DNA of 64,000 nucleotides from Anaerofilum sp. An201. Lineage in GTDB: Bacteria > Bacillota > Clostridia > Oscillospirales > Ruminococcaceae. The position numbers were made by a program, and so were the translations under genes. The notes beneath the pieces were generated by a model. The model was given only the letters and a program-made list of their open reading frames with translations, was not told the origin of the DNA and made no database searches. Of the stretch, positions 34,893-42,465 are shown piece by piece (position 1 is the first letter of the stretch; each line of letters begins with the position of its first letter). Location of the stretch: contig NZ_NFJT01000010.1 of the NCBI RefSeq assembly GCF_002160015.1, forward strand, positions 1 through 64,000, read 5' to 3'.

Positions 34893-37052
34893 TCAGATCT
34901 CGTACCAGATGATCTCGTTGGCGTCCAGATGCAGCTCGAAGCTGCTGCCGTCGCCCTTGTATACGGTGGTGTCCTGCGGCTCGTAGGTGTTGTTCACCAC
35001 GCAGTACTTGCCGTTCTTCACGTAGGCATGTACTTCCACGTTGTAGTTGGAGGAGAACCACTTGTGCAGGCCGTCCTCGTCGTGGCTGGCCCACAGGATG
35101 GCGCGGTACAGCACGCGGCTGTTCTCGAAGGTGTAGGGCAGGCCGCTGATGTAGACGGCGCGGCCGTCGCCGAACTCGTTGACAGCCATCTGCACTTCCT
35201 TGTCGCGCTGCACCAGGATGGTGGCGCCCTCTTTGGCATAGATGCTCTTTTTGCCCTCGCCGAAGTCCACCTCGCCCTTGCAGTCGGCCAGGATGAAGTG
35301 ATCGGGATGCTGATCCCAGTTGTACTTGTCGTAGCCCAGGGTGAAGCCGGTCTCCTTCTCCACGCCCAGCACGCCGGACAGCTGCAGGAAGCGGCCCTGG
35401 TACTGGTGGCCGGAGGGCTCGCCCACGCCGATGATGCCGCCGCCGTCATGCACGAAGGCCTTGATGGCGGAGGAGATGGCGGGGTCTTCCCAGGCGTCGC
35501 CGCCGGTATGCGCGGTGTCGGCGTCGCCCACGTTGATGATGACGTCGATTCCTTTCAGCAGCTCGGGGTCGGCCTTGATGTCGTCAAAGCTGATGAACTT
35601 CACGTCGAACGGAGCGCCGGACAGCGCCTCGATCACGCCGGCGTAGCTGTAGTTCTGCTTCTGGTACAGCGCATGGTGCACCATGTGGCAGCCCCAGCTG
35701 CGGCACTTGCCCCAGCTGTTCAGCACGGCAACGGTCTTGACGGTGTAGGGAGTGGTGCCCTTGATGTTGGTGTACAGCAGGCGGAACTCGTTGCAGACGC
35801 TTTCCACGTAATCCATGAACTCGGGGAACTGCAGCGCCAGCTTCAGGTAGCCGCCGTAGCCGATGCGGTCGATGGGGCTGCGCAGGATGGCGCGGCGGGC
35901 GGTGACCCAGTTTTCCTTCGCCTCGCGCACGGGGTCGCCGCCCTCGTGGAAGGTGTCGGGGAAGAAGTAGGGCAGGAAGCGGCCCTCGGTGTACTTCACG
36001 CCGGGGATGTCGGAGATCAGGCGCAGGGTGGCGCCGTTGCCCACGCTGCCTACCACGGCGTCCAGGCCGATGGTCTTGAACTCGTCCATAAACGGCTCGG
36101 TGCCGATGAAATGGTCGCCCAGGAACATCATGGCTTCCTTGCCGCACTCGTGGGTGATGTCCACCATCTCCTTGGCCAGCTTGGCCACCTCGCGGCGCTG
36201 GAAGGCCATGAAGTCCTTGAACTCCTTCGAGGGAGCGCGGTACTGGTTGTTGTAGTAGCCCTGGTCCACGATGAACTCGGGACGGAACTTGTAGCCCACT
36301 TCCTGCTCGAACTGCTCGAGGATGTAGGGGGAGACGCTGGCGGAATAGCCGTACCAGTCCACGTATTTCTCGCGCTTCAGCTCATCGAAGATCAGGGTGA
36401 ACTGGTGGAAAAAGGTGGTGTAGCGGATCACGTTCACATAGGGATGCTCGGCAATGAACTTGCGCAGACGCTCCATGGTGAACTTGTGGGTCTTGGGCTG
36501 GCGCACGTCGAAGGTGATCTGGTGCTCGAAGTTGGTCCAGCCGTTGGTCACGGCGTTGTACATATGTACGGGGTCCCAGATCAGGTAGGCCAGGAAGGCT
36601 ACGGTGTAGTCATGATAGGGCTCCGACTGGATGGTCACGCTGCCGTCGGCGTAGCTCCACTTGTCGGTGGGGACAACCTCGCCGGTGGTGCGGTCCATCA
36701 CTTCCCACCAGCGCTTGATGTCATCGCGGGTGTTCACCTCCATCAGCTCGGGGCTGATGCCCTGCATCAGGCTAATGGACAGGCTGTCGCCGGTGGCGGT
36801 GTGGAAGCCGGTCATGATGTAGCACTGCTGCACCTCGTCCGGGTTCGCCTTCGCCCAGGCGTTGTCCTTGCGGGTGGTGTAGTAGGTGGAGTAGATCTTT
36901 GCGTCGGCGTTCTTCAGCTCCTCGGGGAACTCGGTGCCGTCGCAGTCGCGGATCGCGTCGGCGCCCCATTTCTCCAGCACTTCCAGGGTTTCGGGGATCA
37001 CGTCCATATCGGTGGGGATCGTTACGCGGCCCTTTTTCAAAATATCGCTCAT
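34893..37052 (-). CDS. 1,3-beta-galactosyl-N-acetylhexosamine phosphorylase (GH112)
   Basis: Intracellular enzyme that cleaves galacto-N-biose or lacto-N-biose with phosphate, giving galactose 1-phosphate and GalNAc or GlcNAc. The 719-residue length and sequence fit GH112: N-terminal TIM-barrel region starting GRVTIPTDMDVIPETLEVLEKWGADAIRDCDGTE, with acidic DCDGTE near the active site, then middle and C-terminal beta domains. AAGGAGG precedes the ATG. It follows sugar-ABC permease genes and a 67-residue membrane ORF. Preference between GNB and LNB cannot be set by eye. Confidence 0.93.
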   Translation of the reverse strand: MSDILKKGRVTIPTDMDVIPETLEVLEKWGADAIRDCDGTEFPEELKNADAKIYSTYYTTRKDNAWAKANPDEVQQCYIMTGFHTATGDSLSISLMQGISPELMEVNTRDDIKRWWEVMDRTTGEVVPTDKWSYADGSVTIQSEPYHDYTVAFLAYLIWDPVHMYNAVTNGWTNFEHQITFDVRQPKTHKFTMERLRKFIAEHPYVNVIRYTTFFHQFTLIFDELKREKYVDWYGYSASVSPYILEQFEQEVGYKFRPEFIVDQGYYNNQYRAPSKEFKDFMAFQRREVAKLAKEMVDITHECGKEAMMFLGDHFIGTEPFMDEFKTIGLDAVVGSVGNGATLRLISDIPGVKYTEGRFLPYFFPDTFHEGGDPVREAKENWVTARRAILRSPIDRIGYGGYLKLALQFPEFMDYVESVCNEFRLLYTNIKGTTPYTVKTVAVLNSWGKCRSWGCHMVHHALYQKQNYSYAGVIEALSGAPFDVKFISFDDIKADPELLKGIDVIINVGDADTAHTGGDAWEDPAISSAIKAFVHDGGGIIGVGEPSGHQYQGRFLQLSGVLGVEKETGFTLGYDKYNWDQHPDHFILADCKGEVDFGEGKKSIYAKEGATILVQRDKEVQMAVNEFGDGRAVYISGLPYTFENSRVLYRAILWASHDEDGLHKWFSSNYNVEVHAYVKNGKYCVVNNTYEPQDTTVYKGDGSSFELHLDANEIIWYEI

Positions 37053-37114
37053 GTTGGTCCTCCTTGGGCGTATTTGTCTGCATTGCTGTTTTGCAGATTT
37101 TTTTCGTTACAGCA

Positions 37115-37318
37115 TTATTTCGTATAGGGTTTATTGTACAAATACAGAAGAACCAGAATACCGGCCAGGCCCAGCAGCTGTACGCCCAGGCCGATGATTC
37201 CCTGTGTCATGTCGGACATGAAGCCCATGCTGTGGCCAATAATAACCAGTGCAATGCACACCAGAGCCGCAAGGATGCCCAACGCTACCTTTACTTTTTT
37301 AAGGGTATATTCATTCAT
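37115..37318 (-). CDS. 67-residue two-helix membrane protein in the disaccharide locus
   Basis: Small membrane protein with two helices (about residues 9-28 and 39-60), a Lys-rich start and end, and a glycine-rich second helix. GGGAGG lies eight bases before the ATG. It sits 15 bases after the MalG-type permease gene and 62 bases before the GH112 gene, clearly inside the operon. I do not recognise a family. Possible roles are a transporter accessory subunit or a stability factor; both are speculative. Confidence 0.7.
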   Translation of the reverse strand: MNEYTLKKVKVALGILAALVCIALVIIGHSMGFMSDMTQGIIGLGVQLLGLAGILVLLYLYNKPYTK

Positions 37319-37333
37319 TGTTTGCGCCTCCCA

Positions 37334-38230
37334 TTAGCCTTTCAGACCGCCGACAGTCATGCCTTCGGTGAGCTTTTTCTGCACACAGATATACAGCAGC
37401 AGTGTGGGGATCATTACCAGTACCAGACCGGCATACATCTGACCGTACTCTGCCTTCGCGTTCTGCGCCTTCATCAGGTTCAGCAGGCCAACCGGCAGGG
37501 TGCGCGGACCACTGGGATCGGTCAGCATGGTCATGGAGATGATGTACTCGTTCCAGTAGGCCAGGAACTCGAACAGGATCACGGTGATGATGCTGGGCTT
37601 CGCCATCGGCAGAATAATGCGCACCATCGTGGTGAAATAGCCTGCGCCGTCCACATAGGCGGCTTCTTCGTAGTCCTTAGGCAGGGTTGCCAGATAGCTG
37701 CTGAGCAGGTAGATGGTGAAGGGCAGCGTGGTAGACGCCAGCACCAGAGACACCACAAACGGGTTGTTCAGGAAGAAGGTCTTGCCAAACCACTGGTTCA
37801 GCAGACGGTCGCCGGCCACAAACATCAGGAAGATGGGCACGACGATGTAGTTTACGTTAATAAACAGACCGGCCATAAAGCCGCCGTTCAGGACCTTGCG
37901 GCCCACAAAGTTATAGCGGCTGAGAACATAGGCAGCCGGCAGCGCAACCACCAGCAGGATTGCCAGCGACAAAGCAGTGATCATAACAGAAGTCATGAAG
38001 TAGTCGCCCATGCGGGCCTTTGTCCAGGCATCCACAAAGTTCTGGAAATGGAATCCTTCCGGCAGGGTAAAGGGGTTGCCGTAAAATTCTCTGTTCTCTT
38101 TCACCGAGGCCATGAATACCCACGCCACGGGAACGATGATCGAAATCGCCAGCAGAGCCAGGATGACGTAGATGACCACGCGGATCACAACGTCATTCTT
38201 CTCGCCGACCGCTCTTTCCTTTTTAAGCAT
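37334..38230 (-). CDS. Carbohydrate ABC permease, MalG type
   Basis: Second membrane subunit of the sugar importer, 298 residues, six helices. It has the family coupling motif DYEEAAYVDGAGYFTTMVRIILPMAKP. ATG 38230 is about nine bases from AGGAAGG; a GTG three codons upstream abuts the site. It lies 21 bases after the MalF-type gene. Uptake of galactosyl-N-acetylhexosamines is inferred from the GH112 gene downstream. Confidence 0.9.
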   Translation of the reverse strand: MLKKERAVGEKNDVVIRVVIYVILALLAISIIVPVAWVFMASVKENREFYGNPFTLPEGFHFQNFVDAWTKARMGDYFMTSVMITALSLAILLVVALPAAYVLSRYNFVGRKVLNGGFMAGLFINVNYIVVPIFLMFVAGDRLLNQWFGKTFFLNNPFVVSLVLASTTLPFTIYLLSSYLATLPKDYEEAAYVDGAGYFTTMVRIILPMAKPSIITVILFEFLAYWNEYIISMTMLTDPSGPRTLPVGLLNLMKAQNAKAEYGQMYAGLVLVMIPTLLLYICVQKKLTEGMTVGGLKG

Positions 38231-38251
38231 TCTCTGCACCCTTCCTTTCGC

Positions 38252-39142
38252 TTACATTTCCAGCGGATCGCGCTTGGTAACCTTATTCACAATCGCTGCC
38301 AGAGCAAAGGAGAAGGTGAATACCACCACGCCAATCGCCATACCGTAGCCGTATGTAGAGTTGGTGTACGCCTGCTTGTACATGTAGCTCAGGAACACCT
38401 CGGTAGCGCCGTCGGGGCCGCCGTTGGTCATGGCCTTTACAAACAGGAAGCTCATGTTGATGTTGGAAATAATGAAGAAAGTGAGGGTTGTACGGATGTT
38501 GGTCCAGATCAGCGGCAGGGTGATGCTGAAGAACTGGGTGGTGCGGGAAGCACCTTCCAGATTGGCGCTCTCGTACAGGCTCTCGGAAATAGCAGACATA
38601 CTGGCCATATACATAACCATGTAGTAACCGATCGCCTGCCAGACCATCGCAATAGCCAGGCTGTAGATAACAATCTTCTGGTCGCCCATCCAGTACACCG
38701 GCTCATCGGTGATGTGCAGCAGATTCAGGATGCTGTTCAGCAGACCGTTGTTGGCGTCGTAGATGGCGCTGAAAATGGCGCTGATAACAACCACAGACAG
38801 AATGTTGGGGATGTAGAAGATAATACGGAAGAAGTTCTGGCCACGCAGCTTTTCACGGGTCAGGATGGCCGCAAACAGCAGCGCGAAGAAGATCGTCACC
38901 GCTGTCACAACCACGATCAGCAGAATGCTGTTGCGGCAGGCACGGAAGAAGTTTTCATCCTTCAGCAATGCAGCAAAGTTACTCAGACCCACAAATTCCT
39001 TATTCGCGGAATATCCGCCCCAGCGGAGCAGGGACATACGGAATACGTTAAAAGTGGGAATTACAAGAAAAATGAACGCCAGAATTGTGGCAGGCGCAAC
39101 GCAGGCCACAATAAACCGACTGCGTCCTTTATTTTTCTGCAT
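38252..39142 (-). CDS. Carbohydrate ABC permease, MalF type
   Basis: First membrane subunit, 296 residues, six helices. It has the UgpA/MalF-type N-terminus (APATILAFIFLVIPTFNVFRMSL) and coupling motif ESLYESANLEGASRTTQFFSITLPLI. GGAG precedes ATG 39142. Separated from the binding-protein gene by 180 bases containing a hairpin, which usually lowers permease expression relative to the receptor. Confidence 0.9.
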   Translation of the reverse strand: MQKNKGRSRFIVACVAPATILAFIFLVIPTFNVFRMSLLRWGGYSANKEFVGLSNFAALLKDENFFRACRNSILLIVVVTAVTIFFALLFAAILTREKLRGQNFFRIIFYIPNILSVVVISAIFSAIYDANNGLLNSILNLLHITDEPVYWMGDQKIVIYSLAIAMVWQAIGYYMVMYMASMSAISESLYESANLEGASRTTQFFSITLPLIWTNIRTTLTFFIISNINMSFLFVKAMTNGGPDGATEVFLSYMYKQAYTNSTYGYGMAIGVVVFTFSFALAAIVNKVTKRDPLEM

Positions 39143-39176
39143 CTTGTCATCTCCATTCCACAGATTTCATGTAGAA

Positions 39177-39214
39177 AGCGGTGAGCAAAAGGGCTACCCT
39201 TTACTCACCGCTTA
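39177..39214 (-). terminator. Intercistronic hairpin between receptor and permeases
   Basis: AGCGGTGAG (39177-39185) pairs with CTCACCGCT (39204-39212), with an inner AAAGGG/CCCTTT, then TTCT on minus. Probably a partial terminator or mRNA stabiliser. Confidence 0.6.
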
Positions 39215-39322
39215 GCCATTCCGTTACCTACGCAGCAAGCACATATCAATCCTATGGCTGCCTATTTGTTTCCGGGGCATCGCGACACCCGGATATCCAT
39301 TCATAGATGCGCAGATGTTTGA

Positions 39323-40678
39323 TTACATGGCACCGGCCATGGTCTTGCAGGCGTCCTGCATGTCAGCCCACCACTGATCCACGGTCTTGTTGCCGTTGAC
39401 AACGCTGTCCATGGTGAAGCAGAAGATCTGCTTGAAGTTCATGCCCTCAACAGGCTTGGTGGAAGCGAAGGTGCCGATCGCAGCCTTGGCGCCGTTGTCG
39501 TATACGCTGTAGTACACAGCCTGGTCAGCGTCCAGCTTATCGGTCATACCGGTGATGGGCTGCACAGCGCCGCCCTCTTTGGCGAAGATCTCAGCAGCCT
39601 CGTCGCTGTACAGGTAGCTGATGAACAGCTTGGCCAGCTCCTGGTTGGAAGAACCGGAGGGAACCCAGCACTGCTCGAAGAAGGTGTAGCTGTAACGGTC
39701 GCCGTCTTTCTCCATAGCGGGCAGAGCCATGAAGCCCCACTCGAAGCCGTCAGCGCGAGGAGCGTCCGCCATCTCGCCGATAACCCAGTTGCCGTTGGGC
39801 ATGAACAGGGCCTTGTTGTCCAGAATCAGCTGCTGGTTCTTCTGGAAGTTGTCGTTGTTGCCGTTAGCGGTGGTAGATTTCTCGGTGTTCTCGGCCAGCT
39901 TGCCCAGAACCTCGTACATCTTGCCCATCTCGTCGCTGGCCCAGGTAGCCTCGTCATACTGCAGAGCCTTGTTGAAGAACTCCTGACCGCCCACCTCGGG
40001 GATCATAGCGTAGATGAAGGCATCCAGATAACCGGCAGTGGGATAGGTGAACAGAGGAATGTCGGTCTGATCAGCCAGAGCGAAGAACTCGTCCCAGGTG
40101 GTGGGCAGGGTCAGCTCGCCGCCGCCCTCGGTGAAGTTGGCCTTGTTGTAGAACAGGCCGCAGGGACCGTAGAACATGGGCATCATGTACACATGCTCAT
40201 CGTTGTAGGGGTTGGTGGTCAGGTTGCCGGTGAAGCCGGGGATGATCTTCTCGCCCACGGTCACGTCCTCGCCCAGAACCTTCATGTCCAGAACGTCGGT
40301 CAGATCCAGCAGAGCGTTCTCCTTCAGCATGGTCTCGGGCAGGGCCTTCTCACGGCCGGTAGCCAGATGAACCACGTCGTAGAAGTTGCCGGCCTTCATC
40401 TGGGGATCGATCACGTCCTCCAGGTTCTTGTCGGTGGTCAGCTCCACGGTGGCGCCGGTTTTGGCCTCGAAGCCCTCGGCGATCTTTTCCCACATGGCGG
40501 TGCCGTAGGCGGTCTCGATGGCGGCGACTTTCAGAGTCTGGCCAGCGTACTCGCCCTCACCACCGGTGCTGCCGGAAGCAGGAGTGCTGGCGGGGGTATT
40601 GGAAGAAGACGGAGAGCCGCAGGCTACCAGACCGGCGGCCATCACAGCGGACAGACCAAGAGCAATTGCTTTTTTCAT
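39323..40678 (-). CDS. Carbohydrate ABC substrate-binding lipoprotein
   Basis: Receptor of 451 residues of the SBP_bac_1 family. Signal MKKAIALGLSAVMAAG leads to lipobox GLVAC, then a Ser/Thr/Pro linker and the two-lobe fold (TLKVAAIETAYGTAMWEKIAEGFEAKTGA). AAGGAGG precedes ATG 40678; the longer in-frame start has no signal peptide. First gene of the operon with MalF, MalG and GH112 genes, so lacto-N-biose or galacto-N-biose is the likely ligand. No ATPase gene is present; such importers share an MsmK-like ATPase encoded elsewhere. Confidence 0.9.
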   Translation of the reverse strand: MKKAIALGLSAVMAAGLVACGSPSSSNTPASTPASGSTGGEGEYAGQTLKVAAIETAYGTAMWEKIAEGFEAKTGATVELTTDKNLEDVIDPQMKAGNFYDVVHLATGREKALPETMLKENALLDLTDVLDMKVLGEDVTVGEKIIPGFTGNLTTNPYNDEHVYMMPMFYGPCGLFYNKANFTEGGGELTLPTTWDEFFALADQTDIPLFTYPTAGYLDAFIYAMIPEVGGQEFFNKALQYDEATWASDEMGKMYEVLGKLAENTEKSTTANGNNDNFQKNQQLILDNKALFMPNGNWVIGEMADAPRADGFEWGFMALPAMEKDGDRYSYTFFEQCWVPSGSSNQELAKLFISYLYSDEAAEIFAKEGGAVQPITGMTDKLDADQAVYYSVYDNGAKAAIGTFASTKPVEGMNFKQIFCFTMDSVVNGNKTVDQWWADMQDACKTMAGAM

Positions 40679-40792
40679 GGCGAATTTTCCTCCTTGAGTA
40701 TGAAAATCTTCCGGCCTTTGCAGGCCGTATGCCGGAGTGACAGATTGTATGTACAGGGGCGCCCGGCCGCACACCTGCTGTCTACGCTTCTT

Positions 40793-40821
40793 AGCATACT
40801 TCATTCTGAGCCGTTTGGCAA
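40793..40821 (-). promoter_or_regulatory. Promoter of the disaccharide operon
   Basis: TTGCCA (40816-40821), 17-base spacer, TATGCT (40793-40798) on minus. Confidence 0.75.
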
Positions 40822-40830
40822 GGTGGCTTA

Positions 40831-40857
40831 TTGACCTCGACTTTAGATATATTGACT
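40831..40857. promoter_or_regulatory. Candidate AraC-type direct-repeat site
   Basis: TTGAC at 40831 and 40852, 21 bases apart (two helical turns), just upstream of the operon -35. This suits activation by the divergent AraC protein. Confidence 0.5.
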
Positions 40858-40989
40858 TTTGTGCGCATGAATCGTAAACCTGTATTCTTTTTGTAATTTT
40901 TTAAGTAAATTGCACATTTTTTCCGGCCTTTTCGTGCTTTTGCGTACTCATATATGGAACAAAGCCAGAAACCATGCGTCCGCGCCGTC

Positions 40990-41018
40990 TTGCGCGCAGA
41001 TTTTATTCATAGTACAAT
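40990..41018 (+). promoter_or_regulatory. AraC gene promoter
   Basis: TTGCGC (40990-40995), 17-base spacer, TACAAT (41013-41018). Confidence 0.7.
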
Positions 41019-41074
41019 AATTCTAAACTACCCCATCTGTTCTACCGCTTTCGGGCTGCCAAGGGAGGCTTTTT

Positions 41075-41932
41075 ATGAGCAGTTACCGTTTTGATTTCAT
41101 CACCGCTCCCACTTCGGACAAACCGTATCAGCTGCTGTATGTGGCGTCGTCCTGCTACGACAAGGACTGGAACAGCCTGATGCACACCCACAAGTGCACC
41201 GAGCTGTTCTACTGCGTGCATGGGCGCGGGCAGTTCCACACATCCGACGGCACCTTTGATGTGAAGAAGGACGACCTGGTCATCATCAACGCCGACGTGG
41301 AGCATGCCGAATCCAGCATGGCGTCGCACCCGCTGGAATACCTGGTGCTGGGCGTGCAGGGGCTGAACTTCCGGTTCGACAGCGCCCGCGGCGACGCCGG
41401 ATACGACGTGCTGAATTTTGAACAGAACCGGGACGAGCTGCTGTTCTACCTGCAAAGCATCCTGCGAGAGGTGGACACACAGGAGTTCCGCTATGAGGAT
41501 ATGTGCCAGCGCATCCTGGAGATCCTGCTGATCCAGGTGCAGCGGTTTGCCAACGTGAAGATCTGCACCAGCCTTCTCGCCGCCGAAAAGCAGCATTCCA
41601 CCAACCGCAACTGCGCGCTGATCCGCCAGTACATCGACGAGCATTTCAGCGAGCCCATCACGCTGGACACCCTGGCCCAGATGGTGCACATCAACAAATA
41701 CCATCTGGTGCGCACCTTCCAGAAGGAATACGGCATCACCCCCATCAACTACCTGATCGAGCGGCGCTTGGAGGAGAGCCGCTTCATGCTGAAGAACACC
41801 AACTATTCCGCCTCACAGATCGTGTCGCTGCTGGGGTTCTCCTCGTCCAGCTATTTTTCGCAGTGCTTCCGCCGCAAGGAGCACATGTCCCCTTCCCAAT
41901 ACCGCGAGATGTACGCCCACAAGGAGGACTGA
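41075..41932 (+). CDS. AraC-family regulator with cupin-like sensor
   Basis: Transcription factor of 285 residues. The N-terminal cupin-like sugar-sensing domain includes HTHKCTELFYCVHGRGQF. The C-terminal double helix-turn-helix spans about residues 185-282 (ITLDTLAQMVHINKYHLVRTFQKEYG and the second HTH ending SSSSYFSQCFRRKEHMSPSQYR). GGGAGG precedes ATG 41075. It is divergent from the sugar operon and probably activates it on sensing its sugar. Confidence 0.9.
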   Translation: MSSYRFDFITAPTSDKPYQLLYVASSCYDKDWNSLMHTHKCTELFYCVHGRGQFHTSDGTFDVKKDDLVIINADVEHAESSMASHPLEYLVLGVQGLNFRFDSARGDAGYDVLNFEQNRDELLFYLQSILREVDTQEFRYEDMCQRILEILLIQVQRFANVKICTSLLAAEKQHSTNRNCALIRQYIDEHFSEPITLDTLAQMVHINKYHLVRTFQKEYGITPINYLIERRLEESRFMLKNTNYSASQIVSLLGFSSSSYFSQCFRRKEHMSPSQYREMYAHKED

Positions 41933-42001
41933 AGCCCGCTTGCTGGAAAAAGCGCCGCAAAATTTCACACACTGTTCGACAGAAAAAAGGAGAAATACGC
42001 A

Positions 42002-42050
42002 AAAACGGAGCCTATCCCCCGCGAAATTCCGCTGGGATGGCTCCGTTTTC
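42002..42050. terminator. Terminator after the AraC gene
   Basis: AAAACGGAGCC (42002-42012) pairs with GGCTCCGTTTT (42039-42049), followed by C and T-rich DNA on plus. Confidence 0.7.
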
Positions 42051-42142
42051 TGTGTGTTTTGGCCGCAAACCCCCTGTGACAGGTTTCGGTCACCAATCCT
42101 GCCGCGGGTGGCAAAAAGGCCAAAAATCAACGTTGCAACAAA

Positions 42143-42173
42143 GAAAAAGTGACCGACAGGAATATCGGTCACC
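42143..42173 (-). terminator. tRNA-Tyr terminator
   Basis: GTGACCGA (42149-42156) pairs with TCGGTCAC (42165-42172), then TTTTTC on minus. A 16-base part of it, CAGGATTGGTGACCGA on minus, recurs about 78 bases further along. Confidence 0.85.
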
Positions 42174-42178
42174 AATCC

Positions 42179-42263
42179 TGGTGGGAGATGGTGGATTCGA
42201 ACCACCGAAGGCATAGCCAGCAGATTTACAGTCTGTCCCCTTTGGCCACTCGGGAAATCTCCC
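42179..42263 (-). tRNA. tRNA-Tyr(GTA)
   Basis: An 85-base class II tRNA on minus. The anticodon stem-loop ACAGA-CTGTAAA-TCTG gives GTA. A long variable arm (GGCTATGCCTTC region) and T arm GGTGGTTCGAATCCACC follow. Acceptor GGGAGAT pairs with ATCTCCC and CCA is encoded. Confidence 0.96.
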
Positions 42264-42297
42264 CTATTCAGTTGTGCGCTCTCTTGAGTGCTTGTTT

Positions 42298-42326
42298 ATT
42301 ATACCAGCGAGGGGCGAAAAAATCAA
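42298..42326 (-). promoter_or_regulatory. tRNA-Tyr promoter
   Basis: TTGATT (42321-42326), 17-base spacer, TATAAT (42298-42303) on minus, followed by AAACAAGCACT as at the tRNA-Ala promoter. Confidence 0.88.
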
Positions 42327-42415
42327 GCCCTTTTTTCAAATTTATTTTCTTTTTTTAGATTTACCGAAAACGTGGATAAAATTTGTATTTTTTTCATAAA
42401 TTCGCGTACAAAATG

Positions 42416-42424
42416 TGATATAAT
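42416..42424 (+). promoter_or_regulatory. Citrate synthase promoter, extended -10
   Basis: TGA then TATAAT (42419-42424), with an AT-rich upstream region but no clear -35. Confidence 0.6.
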
Positions 42425-42465
42425 AAGTATGTTAACATTTTTTTACAGAAAAGGAGGCTGACAGT

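Noticed and set aside
33336-37127. A 1263-codon plus-strand open frame across the sulfatase and GH112 genes
   Set aside because: It is antisense to two well-supported enzymes, consists of repetitive Val/Gly/His/Leu-rich residues typical of the complement of GC-rich genes, and has no ribosome site.
42050-42142. A second, degraded tRNA next to tRNA-Tyr
   Set aside because: Only a flanking hairpin is duplicated; no acceptor, anticodon or T arm can be built.
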